Below are positions 40,661 through 48,868 of a stretch of DNA of 64,000 nucleotides, piece by piece (position 1 is the stretch's first letter; every line of letters starts with the position of its first letter). The stretch is from positions 62,001 through 126,000 of the forward strand of contig JBAZPO010000011.1 in assembly GCA_041648175.1 (NCBI GenBank). Direction: 5' to 3'. Under the pieces are notes generated by a model. It ran no database searches. It saw nothing but the letters and a program-made list of their open reading frames with translations, and was not told the DNA's origin. Source of the stretch: Desulfobaccales bacterium. Lineage in GTDB: Bacteria > Desulfobacterota > Desulfobaccia > Desulfobaccales > 0-14-0-80-60-11. Made by a program: the position numbers and the translations under genes.

Positions 40661-40938
40661 CAATGCGCTTATATGAACCAGATGGAGCCCATTTTCGGCT
40701 CGGAGTAGTAAGTCTTTGAATCTCCGGCCCCATGAGGGCAACCCGGCGGGGTTGTTGGGGAGCGGCGCGGTTAGCCATGGCCATCATAGGTCTCTCAGAA
40801 AGGCTCCTTCTGCCGGCATTAAGGTATGGGAGGAAGCTCCTGGCCTTGTGCCATGCGCATTGTACTCCAATGCTGAGGTGCTGTCCAGAGCGGGAAAGCG
40901 GAGTTGACAAGGAGGGGAGTTTCTAATAAATAGAATAC
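40661..40938. other. Intergenic region upstream of miaB, possible structured RNA
   Basis: About 280 bases without a credible gene. The segment 40719-40760 contains CAACCCGGCGGGGTTG, a firm hairpin, and the GC-rich region continues to about 40900 with several complementary stretches. I could not match it to 6S, SRP or RNase P RNA. It ends with a promoter-like TTGACA at 40903. Confidence 0.3.
40903..40931 (+). promoter_or_regulatory. Possible promoter of miaB
   Basis: A consensus TTGACA at 40903-40908 is followed, at 16-17 bases, by an AT-rich AATAAAT. If used, transcription would begin near the miaB ATG (40939), with almost no leader. AAGGAGGGG at 40909 is too far from the ATG to be an ordinary ribosome site. 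Confidence 0.4.
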
Positions 40939-42321
40939 ATGGTTGGGGCGCAAAGGAAACTTTATATCCGGACGTTTGGCTGCCAAATGAATGTGGCCGA
41001 TTCCGAGTTGATGGCCCAGGTTCTAGGCCATGAGTATGCCCTGACGCCCCATGCCGAGGATGCCGACCTCTATCTGATCAACACCTGCGCCATTCGCCGC
41101 AAATCCGAAGAGAAGGTGCGGAGCCTCCTGGGAAGTTTAAAGTTCCTGAAGCGTCGGCGTCCCCAGCTCATCCTGGGCGTTGGAGGTTGCGTCGCCCAAC
41201 AAGAAGGCGAACGGCTGTTGGCGGCTGCCCCCCATCTCAACCTGGTGTTCGGCACCCAAGGTATCTATCGGCTGCCTGACCTGGTGCACCGAGCCTCAAT
41301 GGGCGAAAGGCTGGTGGACGTGGCCCTGACGCCTGAAATCCTGGATTTACCCCATTACGGCTGGTCACCGGGGAAGGTGCAAACCATGGTGACCATCATG
41401 CGGGGCTGCAATAATTTTTGCACTTATTGTGTGGTCCCCTACGTGCGGGGCCGGGAGAGCAGCCGCGAGCCTGAGGCCATTGTCGACGAGGTCGCCGCGT
41501 TTGTGGCCGCGGGCGGCAAGGAGGTCACCCTCCTGGGCCAAAACGTTAATTCCTACGGCCGGGGATTGCCTGAGCCTGTAACGTTTCCCCAGTTGCTACG
41601 GCATCTTGATCGTCTGTCAGGCCTGGACCGCCTGCGGTTCGCCACCTCTCACCCCCGGGACCTGTCTCCCGAGCTGATCGGCGCCTTCGGCGAGTTGCGG
41701 GCCTTGTGTGAGCATCTCCACCTGCCGGTGCAGTCCGGTTCCGACAGGATTCTAAAGAAGATGAACCGCGGTTACACCGGGACAGAATACCTGACAAAAA
41801 TCACCGCGTTGCGGCAAGCCTGCCCCACTATCGCACTCACCACCGATCTCATCGTAGGCTTTCCAGGGGAGACCGAAACCGACTTCGACCAGACCCTGGA
41901 GCTGATGAGGGAAGCTATGTTCGACCAGTCCTTTTCTTTCAAGTATTCCCCCCGTCCCCAGACTCGGGCCGCCTCTTTTCCCGATCAGGTGCCGGAAGAT
42001 ATCAAAACCGAGCGCCTGATTCAGCTGCAGGCCTTGCAGGCTGAGCTCACCGGTAAATCCCACGCCCGCCTGGTGGGACAAGAACTGGAAGTGCTGGTGG
42101 AAGGCAAAAGTAAGCGTTCCCCCGAAGAACTCTGCGGGCGGCTCCGGACCAATCAAGTCGTCAACTTTATCGGGCCCCAAAAATTGCTGGGCTGTCTGAC
42201 CCGTGTGACCATAATCGAGGCGCACCCCCATTCGCTGAAAGGCCGTTGGGTGCAGCCCTCGTCCACTTTTAATCGCAGGGAGGAGGATCTGGGGGTATTC
42301 CCAAGGGAGGCACCATGTTAA
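40939..42321 (+). CDS. miaB: tRNA-2-methylthio-N6-dimethylallyladenosine synthase
   Basis: A 460-residue radical SAM enzyme that thiomethylates i6A37 in tRNA. The N-terminal MTTase domain binds a cluster through FGCQMN, NTCAIR and GGCVAQ. The radical SAM motif is MRGCNNFCTYCVVPYVRGRE near 155, and the C-terminal TRAM domain begins near LVGQELEVLVEGK. The start ATG 40939 is fixed by the conserved KLYIRTFGCQMN. It overlaps the DUF151 gene by seven bases. Confidence 0.96.
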   Translation: MVGAQRKLYIRTFGCQMNVADSELMAQVLGHEYALTPHAEDADLYLINTCAIRRKSEEKVRSLLGSLKFLKRRRPQLILGVGGCVAQQEGERLLAAAPHLNLVFGTQGIYRLPDLVHRASMGERLVDVALTPEILDLPHYGWSPGKVQTMVTIMRGCNNFCTYCVVPYVRGRESSREPEAIVDEVAAFVAAGGKEVTLLGQNVNSYGRGLPEPVTFPQLLRHLDRLSGLDRLRFATSHPRDLSPELIGAFGELRALCEHLHLPVQSGSDRILKKMNRGYTGTEYLTKITALRQACPTIALTTDLIVGFPGETETDFDQTLELMREAMFDQSFSFKYSPRPQTRAASFPDQVPEDIKTERLIQLQALQAELTGKSHARLVGQELEVLVEGKSKRSPEELCGRLRTNQVVNFIGPQKLLGCLTRVTIIEAHPHSLKGRWVQPSSTFNRREEDLGVFPREAPC

Positions 42322-42812
42322 TAGAAATGACGGTTTCCGGCTTGACCATCGACCCGTTCACCAACAGTCCCATCATGATTCTGAAAGATGTGGATTCGGA
42401 CAAAGCCGTGCCCATCTGGATCGGGTTGTTGGAGGCCACCGCCATTGCCAGCGAGTTGGAGAACATCAAGTTCTCCCGCCCGATGACCCATGATCTGCTG
42501 AAAAATATCATGGAGCTCATGGAGACCACGGTGACTAAAGTAGAGGTTACCGACCTGCGGGATAATACTTATTTCGCCCTCATCTATCTCATTCGGGAAG
42601 GTCAAGAGATCAGTATTGACGCACGGCCCAGCGATGCCATTGCTATTGCCCTGCGCACCAAGGCCCCCATCTTTGTGGCCGACGTGGTGATCCAAAAGGC
42701 CCGGCGTGTGGACCTGAGCGCCAAGGAGGCCATCACCACCGAGGACGCCAAAAAGTGGACCGAGGTGCTGGAAGGACTGGACCCGGAGGATTTCGGTAAG
42801 TATAAGATGTAA
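42315..42812 (+). CDS. DUF151 bifunctional nuclease family protein
   Basis: A 165-residue protein: MLIEMTVSGLTIDPFTNSPI, LKDVDSDKAVPIWIGLLEAT, and ISIDARPSDAIAIALRTKAP, the BFN/DUF151 signature. Family members in plants and bacteria have been reported as nucleases. The start overlaps the miaB stop (ATGTTAA), so the pair is co-translated, a frequent arrangement in this phylum. Confidence 0.9.
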   Translation: MLIEMTVSGLTIDPFTNSPIMILKDVDSDKAVPIWIGLLEATAIASELENIKFSRPMTHDLLKNIMELMETTVTKVEVTDLRDNTYFALIYLIREGQEISIDARPSDAIAIALRTKAPIFVADVVIQKARRVDLSAKEAITTEDAKKWTEVLEGLDPEDFGKYKM

Positions 42813-42983
42813 AAAAGATCGTTTTTATTTTTTAAAACAGCCGGCTAAATAATCTCCTCACACCTCCTGAGTGCACTCCGTCAATCGCCTGGAGTGGCCC
42901 AATGACTCTTTTGATTATTGTAATTCTCCCAACAACCTGTTAAAATTACATAATAATTTCGCATTAGAAGGAATGATATTTTT

Positions 42984-43877
42984 GTGACCTGTGCTATCCA
43001 AGACCCTCAATTATCAAGCAAACTCCTACCGACAACGGCGAACACCGCGCTCGGTGCTGTGGAGTATGCTGAAATTGGGGACGGTCCGGTTGTGGTTGTC
43101 ATCCATGGTGCTATGGGCGGTTACGACCAAAGTCTGATCCTGGCCCAAACCATCGGCAATGCCGGCTATCGCTATATAGCTTTGAGCCGGCCCGGCTATC
43201 TGGGTACGCCGCTGAGTTCCGGACAAAGCCCCGAACAACAGGGTGATCTTATTGCAGCCTTGTTGGACACCCTTGGTGTCGCCCAAGCAGGTGTCATGGC
43301 CGTTTCCGGTGGAGGACCAAGCGCTCTGCAGTTCGGTCTGAGACACCCTGCCCGATGTCCAGGACTTGTTTTGGTATCGACTTGTGCTGACAAGGTTGAT
43401 ACCCCTATCCCTTTTTCATTTAAGGTAATGAAATATCTCGCGCGTTGGTCTTGGTTTGCTAATAATTTCCGCAAGAAAGCTGAAAAAGACTTAGAAGGCT
43501 TAGCCAAACGTTCCATCCGAGACCCGGAAATTCTGGCTCGCACGATCAATGATACTGATACCTGGCCATTATTCTCAACAATGTTGCTCAGCACTTTTGA
43601 CCGAATGGGGCAGCGTTTGGACGGTACTGAAAACGATATTAAGATTTCCCGGACCGCCACCTACCCCTTAGAAAACCTGAACGTCCCCGTTCTGATTGTC
43701 CATGGGACTCAAGACCAGCTGGTGCAATTTGATGTGCATGCCAACATGTTCAAGGCCCGTCTGCCGAATGCCGAGCTTCTGGCAGTTGATGGCGGTGAGC
43801 ATGTCGCAATTTTTACCCACAGAAACATGGTGAAAGCGAAGGTGACTGAGTTTATGCAACGGCACTTCACGGCCTAG
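42984..43877 (+). CDS. Alpha/beta-fold hydrolase
   Basis: A 297-residue hydrolase. VVVIHGAMGGYDQSLILAQT is the oxyanion-hole region, MAVSGGGPSALQFGLRHPAR the nucleophile elbow (Ser), VLIVHGTQDQLVQFDVHANM the acid region and VDGGEHVAIFTHRNMV the His. Substrate unknown. The GTG start at 42984 has AGAAGGA about 11 bases upstream. No operon partner; its codon use looks less GC-biased than its neighbours, so a transferred gene is possible. Confidence 0.86.
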   Translation: MTCAIQDPQLSSKLLPTTANTALGAVEYAEIGDGPVVVVIHGAMGGYDQSLILAQTIGNAGYRYIALSRPGYLGTPLSSGQSPEQQGDLIAALLDTLGVAQAGVMAVSGGGPSALQFGLRHPARCPGLVLVSTCADKVDTPIPFSFKVMKYLARWSWFANNFRKKAEKDLEGLAKRSIRDPEILARTINDTDTWPLFSTMLLSTFDRMGQRLDGTENDIKISRTATYPLENLNVPVLIVHGTQDQLVQFDVHANMFKARLPNAELLAVDGGEHVAIFTHRNMVKAKVTEFMQRHFTA

Positions 43878-43982
43878 CAATTAAGCAGGAGCCTAACCTA
43901 CGGCCAGACCATTAACCAACCAAACCATTCTTGTTGGCTGACAAGTTGCGCAAAACCAAAAACTAAAAGCGAACAACCTCTT

Positions 43983-44636
43983 ATGATCGATCTCCATACC
44001 CATACCTTAAATAGCGACGGCGAACTCCTGCCGTCGGAGTTGTGGCGCCGGGCCCATGTCAAAGGCTATCGCTATCTCGGCATAACTGACCATGTCGATG
44101 CCTCGAACTTCGAGGTGGTCTTTGCCCGGCTAAGAACTGCAGCCTTGAGCCTCAACCGGGGCGACTACCCGGTGCTCATCCCCGGGCTCGAGTTCACCCA
44201 TCTGCCCCCGGCCCTCATTGCTCCTCTGGCCGCCCAGGCCCGGGCCCTGGGGGTGCCCCTCATCGTGATCCACGGCGAGACCTTGGCTGAACCAGTGGCG
44301 CCCGGCACCAACCGGGCCGCCATCGAGGCCGACATCGACATCCTGGCCCATCCCGGCCTCATCACCTTAGAGGACGCCGCTCTGGCCCGGGAGCGGGGCA
44401 TTTTCCTGGAACTGTCCGCCCGCAAAGGGCACTCTCTGGCCAACGGCCACGTGGCCCGGGTGGCCCTGGAGGTGGGCGCCTCCCTTATTGTCGACACCGA
44501 CTCCCATAGCCCGTCTGACCTCATCACCCGGCAGCAGGCCGAACGCATCGCCAAGGGCGCAGGCCTGCGGGACGCCGCAGTCCAAACCCTCTTCACCGAC
44601 GCCGAAGCCCTGGCCCGCCGCCTGGCGGAGTTGTAG
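43983..44636 (+). CDS. PHP domain phosphoesterase family protein
   Basis: A 217-residue PHP-fold protein: MIDLHTHTLNSDGELLPSEL (metal motif HxH), YLGITDHVDAS, VLIPGLEFTHLPPALIAPLA, IDILAHPGLIT and LIVDTDSHSPSDL. These motifs bind a trinuclear metal centre. It resembles histidinol-phosphate-phosphatase-like PHP proteins, but the substrate is unknown. The upstream region holds a short CAAAAAC-type repeat. Confidence 0.86.
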   Translation: MIDLHTHTLNSDGELLPSELWRRAHVKGYRYLGITDHVDASNFEVVFARLRTAALSLNRGDYPVLIPGLEFTHLPPALIAPLAAQARALGVPLIVIHGETLAEPVAPGTNRAAIEADIDILAHPGLITLEDAALARERGIFLELSARKGHSLANGHVARVALEVGASLIVDTDSHSPSDLITRQQAERIAKGAGLRDAAVQTLFTDAEALARRLAEL

Positions 44637-44659
44637 GAAGGAGAGGCAAGCAAAAGATT

Positions 44660-44716
44660 TTGGGGGAACCCCGCTTTTTTAGAAAAAGCGAGGTTCCCCC
44701 AAACCCCCTCCTGGAA
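44660..44716. repeat. GGGGGAACC inverted repeat, possible bidirectional terminator
   Basis: TTGGGGGAACCCCGCTTTTT with the complement near AAAAAGCGAGGTTCCCCCAA forms a long hairpin after the PHP gene. The mirrored copy is at 35262-35325. Confidence 0.7.
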
Positions 44717-44782
44717 AAATGGAATTATTGGAAGTATTTAACCAATTGACAATTCCTCAAATTCAATGAACACTAAATTCCA

Positions 44783-45532
44783 ATGAATCTGGACCAAATA
44801 TCTCCATTGGGATGGCTCAAGAACTCTGCCCTTTCCATCCTGGAATTCTTCCTGCCCCGGTTGTGTCTCTTTTGTGGCACGGCAGTGGGGGAAGAGGCGG
44901 AGATCGCGGTCTGCCCGGAGTGCGAGGGCCAGATCGAGTGGGTGGAGAGCCCCCTGTGCACGTGTTGCGGCGCGGTGTTTGCCTCCCGGGACGGCGTCGA
45001 CCGCGTCTGCGGCGACTGCACCACGGACCCGCCTGCCTTCACTCGGGCCCGGGCCGCGGCCATTTATGATGGCCCCACCGCCCAAGCCGTCAAGCGCTTC
45101 AAGTTCGGTGGCAAAATGGCCTACCTCCCGGTGATGCAGACCTGGCTGCAGCATCCCCTATGCCTGGAATTGCTGGCGGACGCGGACCTCATAGCCCCCG
45201 TGCCTCTCCACCCCAGGCGCTTGAGGCAGCGCGGCTTTAACCAGGCCCTGCTCCTGGCTCACGCCTTCCCTGGAGTGACTATAGCGCGGGAGGTGGTGGT
45301 GCGAGTGCGCCACACGGTGCCCCAAGTCGAACTCAAGCCTAAAGAGCGCCGGGACAACGTCAAGGGAGCCTTTGCCGTGCCCAACCCAGCCCTGGTCAAA
45401 GGCAAAAACGTCTTACTCCTCGATGATGTCTTTACCACCGGCGCCACGGTCAGAGAATGCGCCAAGGCCTTGCTGAAGGCCGGCGCCCGCCGGGTGGACG
45501 TCCTCACCGTGGCCCGGGTGAAACATGATTAG
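44783..45532 (+). CDS. comF: ComF family phosphoribosyltransferase-like protein
   Basis: A 249-residue protein with an N-terminal zinc ribbon (CLFCGTAV...CPECEGQ; CTCCGAVFASRDGVDRVCGD) and a C-terminal phosphoribosyltransferase fold: LIAPVPLHPRRLRQRGFNQA and the PRPP motif VLLLDDVFTTGATVREC. ComF members are linked to DNA uptake in competent bacteria; here no other com gene is near, so the role is inferred. hldE2 follows 54 bases later. Confidence 0.9.
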   Translation: MNLDQISPLGWLKNSALSILEFFLPRLCLFCGTAVGEEAEIAVCPECEGQIEWVESPLCTCCGAVFASRDGVDRVCGDCTTDPPAFTRARAAAIYDGPTAQAVKRFKFGGKMAYLPVMQTWLQHPLCLELLADADLIAPVPLHPRRLRQRGFNQALLLAHAFPGVTIAREVVVRVRHTVPQVELKPKERRDNVKGAFAVPNPALVKGKNVLLLDDVFTTGATVRECAKALLKAGARRVDVLTVARVKHD

Positions 45533-45586
45533 AAAGTAGGGGGAAAAGGGGAAGAGGCGAAAAGGCGAAAAGGGATTGAGACTTTC

Positions 45587-46081
45587 ATGAGCGAATGCAC
45601 CACCAGCCATAAGGTGATTTATAGGGACGCCGCGGCCATGTGGGTCCAAGACCTCCAGGGCCAGGGCCAAAAAGTGGTCTTTACTAACGGCTGCTTCGAT
45701 CTGCTGCACCCTGGTCACGTGGCTTACCTGGAAGAGGCCCGTTCCCAGGGGGACGCCTTGATCGTCGGACTCAACACCGACGCTTCCGTGGTGCGCTTGA
45801 ATAAAGGCCCCGGCCGCCCTATCACTCCAGAAGCCGATCGGGGCCGGGTTCTGGCCGCGCTGGCCTGCGTGGACCGGGTAGTGTTGTTTGATGAAGACAC
45901 ACCCCTGGCGCTCATCACCCTCCTACAACCCGACATCCTGGTAAAGGGCGGCGACTACCAACTCCATGAAATCGTCGGCCGCGAGGTGGTCGAAGCCCGG
46001 GGCGGCAAGGTCTTGACCCTGCCCTTCGTGGCCGGTTACTCCACCTCCGCACTGATCAAACGCATCCAATCCGGTTGTTAA
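45587..46081 (+). CDS. hldE: D-glycero-beta-D-manno-heptose 1-phosphate adenylyltransferase
   Basis: A 164-residue stand-alone nucleotidyltransferase (RfaE domain II). VVFTNGCFDLLHPGHVAYLE contains the HxGH motif, GLNTDASVVRLNKGPGRPIT is family specific, and VAGYSTSALIKRI holds the C-terminal STS-like motif. It makes ADP-heptose for the LPS inner core, so the host is a Gram-negative with heptosylated LPS. The kinase half (domain I) is not in the window. Confidence 0.93.
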   Translation: MSECTTSHKVIYRDAAAMWVQDLQGQGQKVVFTNGCFDLLHPGHVAYLEEARSQGDALIVGLNTDASVVRLNKGPGRPITPEADRGRVLAALACVDRVVLFDEDTPLALITLLQPDILVKGGDYQLHEIVGREVVEARGGKVLTLPFVAGYSTSALIKRIQSGC

Positions 46082-46201
46082 GGGAATCGACCTCGACGGG
46101 ATCTATGCGCTGATAACCTGCACAATTTATAAAAATTTTGAAACAGCTTGACTTCCGCAAGACCAGCGGGAGATATTAAAAGCCATTACCGCGGGTCACT
46201 T

Positions 46202-46339
46202 ATACCAAGTTGCGCTCATAGAAGTAAAAATAGCTTCGGTTTTGTAGAGGCACACTTGCATGTGCGACCACTCTGAGGGCGGACACATAGGTCCGCCCCT
46301 ACAAAAACTATAATTACCTGTATGACCGCAACTTGGTAT
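46202..46339. mobile_element. MITE-like element, family 1, identical copy A
   Basis: A 138-bp element with termini ATACCAAGTTGCGCTCATA and TATGACCGCAACTTGGTAT. By eye it is identical to 55685-55822 and 63031-63168. It is flanked by TT on both sides if the right end is CTTGGTA. It carries no gene. It sits directly in front of the gpmA ribosome site. Confidence 0.87.
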
Positions 46340-46363
46340 TAGGAGATAACAGGAGATAAAGTA

Positions 46364-47113
46364 ATGAAACAACTCGTGCTGCTCAGACACGGTGAAAGTA
46401 TCTGGAACCAGGAAAATCGCTTCACGGGCTGGATCGATGTGGGTTTGAGTGACAAAGGCGTCCAGGAGGCCATCGAGGCCGGTCGCCTTCTCAAGGAGGA
46501 AGGTTTCGTCTTTGATGTCGCCTATACTTCAATGCTCAAGCGGGCCATCAAGACCCTGTGGATCGCGCTGGAGGGGATGGACCTGATGTGGCTCCCGATT
46601 CACCATAGTTGGCGCTTGAATGAGCGTCACTATGGCGCGCTCCAGGGGCTCAACAAAGCGGAGACCGTCGAAAAATTCGGCATGGAGCAGGTGAAAATCT
46701 GGCGCCGCAGCTACAGCATACCACCCCCGGCTTTAACGCCGGACGACCCGCGCTATCCTGGGAGTGACCCGCGCTACGCCGATCTGTCTCCCGAAGAACT
46801 TCCCCTGAGCGAATGTCTCGAAGACGTAGTGGCGCGTTTTCTGCCTTATTGGCAGAAAGTCATCGCTCCGGCCATGCAAGCGGGGCAACGGGTACTCATC
46901 GCCGCCCACGGCAACAGTCTGCGGGCTTTGGTGAAATATCTGGATAAGGTTTCAGACGATGACATCGTGTCCCTCAATATCCCCACTGGCATCCCGCTGG
47001 TTTACGAACTGAATGATGATCTAACGCCCATCCGGAGCCGTTATATGGGCGACCCCGAGGCGGCTAAACGGGCGGCCCTTGCCGTGGCCAACCAATTAAA
47101 GGGCGGAAAATAG
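46364..47113 (+). CDS. gpmA: 2,3-bisphosphoglycerate-dependent phosphoglycerate mutase
   Basis: A 249-residue cofactor-dependent mutase interconverting 3-P- and 2-P-glycerate in glycolysis/gluconeogenesis. LVLLRHGESIWNQENRFTGW contains the phospho-His, WRLNERHYGALQGLNKAETV follows, and LIAAHGNSLRALVKYLD has the second catalytic His. The ribosome site is a tandem repeat of ten bases (AGGAGATAAC then AGGAGATAAA) placed right after a MITE copy. Confidence 0.96.
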   Translation: MKQLVLLRHGESIWNQENRFTGWIDVGLSDKGVQEAIEAGRLLKEEGFVFDVAYTSMLKRAIKTLWIALEGMDLMWLPIHHSWRLNERHYGALQGLNKAETVEKFGMEQVKIWRRSYSIPPPALTPDDPRYPGSDPRYADLSPEELPLSECLEDVVARFLPYWQKVIAPAMQAGQRVLIAAHGNSLRALVKYLDKVSDDDIVSLNIPTGIPLVYELNDDLTPIRSRYMGDPEAAKRAALAVANQLKGGK

Positions 47114-47150
47114 TTCTTATTGAATCGAGGTTCTTGCAAAAAGCCGTTTT

Positions 47151-47229
47151 GTCATCCTGAGCGAAGCGAAGGACCTCGTATTTTCACCCCTTTTGAGATT
47201 CTTCGGTCGCTTCGCTCCCTCAGAATGAC
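47151..47229. repeat. GTCATCCTGAGCGAAGCGAAGG inverted-repeat element
   Basis: Ends GTCATCCTGAGCGAAGCGAA and the complement of GTCATTCTGAGGGAGCGAAG; 79 bp. A second member is at 52893-52961. This type of palindromic repeat is very widespread in bacteria. Confidence 0.8.
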
Positions 47230-47270
47230 AGGCAGGGAGATATTTGCAAGGGGCTCAATCGAAACCCGAA

Positions 47271-48395
47271 TTACTCCCGCAACCCCATATAGGCTAACGG
47301 CAACAGAGCCAGACTGATGGCCCCGGAGATGATCAGCGGCATCTGGTAGCCGTAGGCCGCGCCCAAGGGACCGAAGATCAGGGAACCGGCAAAGACCCCC
47401 ATCGTGGTGGTGAGCGCAATGAGGCTGGCGCTGCCGCCGATGCGGTCCACGTGAAAAAGCCGGGTGATGGTGGTATAGGTCTCCATGAGGATGAGGCCGT
47501 CCCCAAACCCGTGCACCGCCCGCCAGGCGAAGGACCAGGCCAGGTCCGGATACGTCATGCAAATATGGCCGGTGCCGGAAAACACCAGGGCCAGGGCCAG
47601 AAAAGTGAGGGGCTTTAAGCGCCCGGCCCAGAACCGCCCATAAATATAAGCGGTTAGGGCCACCACCCCGAATTCCCCTGCCATGTAGATACCCACCCCC
47701 AAGGGCGACAGTCCCAGGTTGTGCTCCAGAAACAACGACAGGCTGGTGGCCTCAGCCCCCCAGTGCAGGGTAAAGAGAAAGAGCCAGCTAACGAAAAAGA
47801 GTACTGGAGCGGCCAAGAAATCCCGGCCATAGTCAAACAAGGCCGTACGCACCCCCCGGGTCACCGGCAGACGCACCGTAGGCCCGATCAGGATCAGCAG
47901 CCCCACGCTGAAGAGCTTCAAAGTTATGGTGAAATTCAGCCAGTAGTATGCCGCGCCTCCCAACAGCACCCCCACCAGCATCCCGCCCATGCGCATGGCA
48001 TTGTACTGCCCCAGGCGCCGGGGCGCGTCCGCATGGTCTTCCTTGAACAGGAGGGTATCTAAAGAGAGCCGAAAGAGCTGAAGGCTCAGGCCGAAGCCCC
48101 AAAAGACCGCCAGGAAGGGCCAGAAACTCCCCACAAGCGCCAGCCCCCAGAGGCTTGCCGCAGTCGCCGCCAGGCCCATCCGGGTAAGGATGCGGGCGGG
48201 ATAACGGTCGCCGATGACGCCCACGGGGAAAGATACCAGAATAGCGTTCAGGCTGAGGACTGCATAGAGGACCCCGATCTGGCCCCCGGAAAAATGGAGA
48301 TTCCCCTTTAAATAGAGGGGAAGCAGGAAGTAGATGCAGGAGACGACCGCGGAATAGACACTGATATAAAAGGGCAGCAAAATATTGGACCGCAC
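47271..48395 (-). CDS. Major facilitator superfamily transporter
   Basis: A 374-residue membrane protein with about eleven to twelve hydrophobic helices. The loop FPVGVIGDRYPARIL between helices 2 and 3 is the MFS motif A region (G-x-x-x-D-R). The substrate is unknown. The start is GTG 48395, directly after the TAA of the NIL-ferredoxin gene, so the two are one transcriptional unit. Confidence 0.85.
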   Translation of the reverse strand: MRSNILLPFYISVYSAVVSCIYFLLPLYLKGNLHFSGGQIGVLYAVLSLNAILVSFPVGVIGDRYPARILTRMGLAATAASLWGLALVGSFWPFLAVFWGFGLSLQLFRLSLDTLLFKEDHADAPRRLGQYNAMRMGGMLVGVLLGGAAYYWLNFTITLKLFSVGLLILIGPTVRLPVTRGVRTALFDYGRDFLAAPVLFFVSWLFLFTLHWGAEATSLSLFLEHNLGLSPLGVGIYMAGEFGVVALTAYIYGRFWAGRLKPLTFLALALVFSGTGHICMTYPDLAWSFAWRAVHGFGDGLILMETYTTITRLFHVDRIGGSASLIALTTTMGVFAGSLIFGPLGAAYGYQMPLIISGAISLALLPLAYMGLRE

Positions 48396-48818
48396 TTACA
48401 AGGCGCTGCGGTCGAGCCGAACCTCCATGGCCCGGGCCGGGCACACCGGGCAACACAGTTCGCAGGCGCTACATTTTTCGGGGTCAAAGAGGACTTCCAT
48501 CTCAGGCCGCTTGACGCGCAGGGCCCCGGTGGGGCAGACCGCGGTGCAGGCGCCGCACTGGTAACAGCTCTCTTCATTGCGGCGCACCTCGCGGGCCACC
48601 CGCTGGACCTTAACCCCTGAATCCTTCAGGTACTTGAGACCCCGGCGAAAATTTTTCGGATGCCCCCTGAGCTCCATGACCATCACCCCTTCTTTCCGGG
48701 GATAGATGGTGGCCTTGAGCAGATTAAACTCCAGGTCATAATCTTTGACCAGGCGGTAAATGATGGGCTGATCCACCACCTCCTGGGAAAACCGCAGCAC
48801 TAACATTTCCGCATGCAT
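48396..48818 (-). CDS. NIL domain plus 2[4Fe-4S] ferredoxin protein
   Basis: A 140-residue protein. Residues 3-72 form a NIL domain (EVVDQPIIYRLVKDYDLEFN, GVMVMELRGHPKNFRRGLKY), a small ACT-like sensor usually found on methionine ABC ATPases. Residues 85-135 are a ferredoxin: CYQCGACTAVCPTGAL and CSACELCCPVCPARAM. In related anaerobes such proteins accompany sulfur-amino-acid metabolism; here an MFS gene follows. The ATG at 48818 is chosen over a TTG at 48839 because of the GAGGG upstream. Confidence 0.9.
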   Translation of the reverse strand: MHAEMLVLRFSQEVVDQPIIYRLVKDYDLEFNLLKATIYPRKEGVMVMELRGHPKNFRRGLKYLKDSGVKVQRVAREVRRNEESCYQCGACTAVCPTGALRVKRPEMEVLFDPEKCSACELCCPVCPARAMEVRLDRSAL

Positions 48819-48868
48819 ATACCGGCCCTCAAAATGCAATAAGGCAGATTTCTCCCCGCCCCTTATAA

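Noticed and set aside
40690..40900. 6S, SRP or RNase P RNA upstream of miaB
   Set aside because: None of the conserved cores (GGAAGGAAGC-type SRP loop, GAGGAAAGTCC of RNase P, the 6S bubble pattern) could be placed.
40497..40910. 137-residue minus-strand frame upstream of the rhomboid gene
   Set aside because: It reads through a CCCCCTTT repeat and shows no protein-like composition.
47120..47317. 65-residue frame after gpmA
   Set aside because: Its sequence is the translation of the GTCATCCTGAGCGAAGCGAA repeat.
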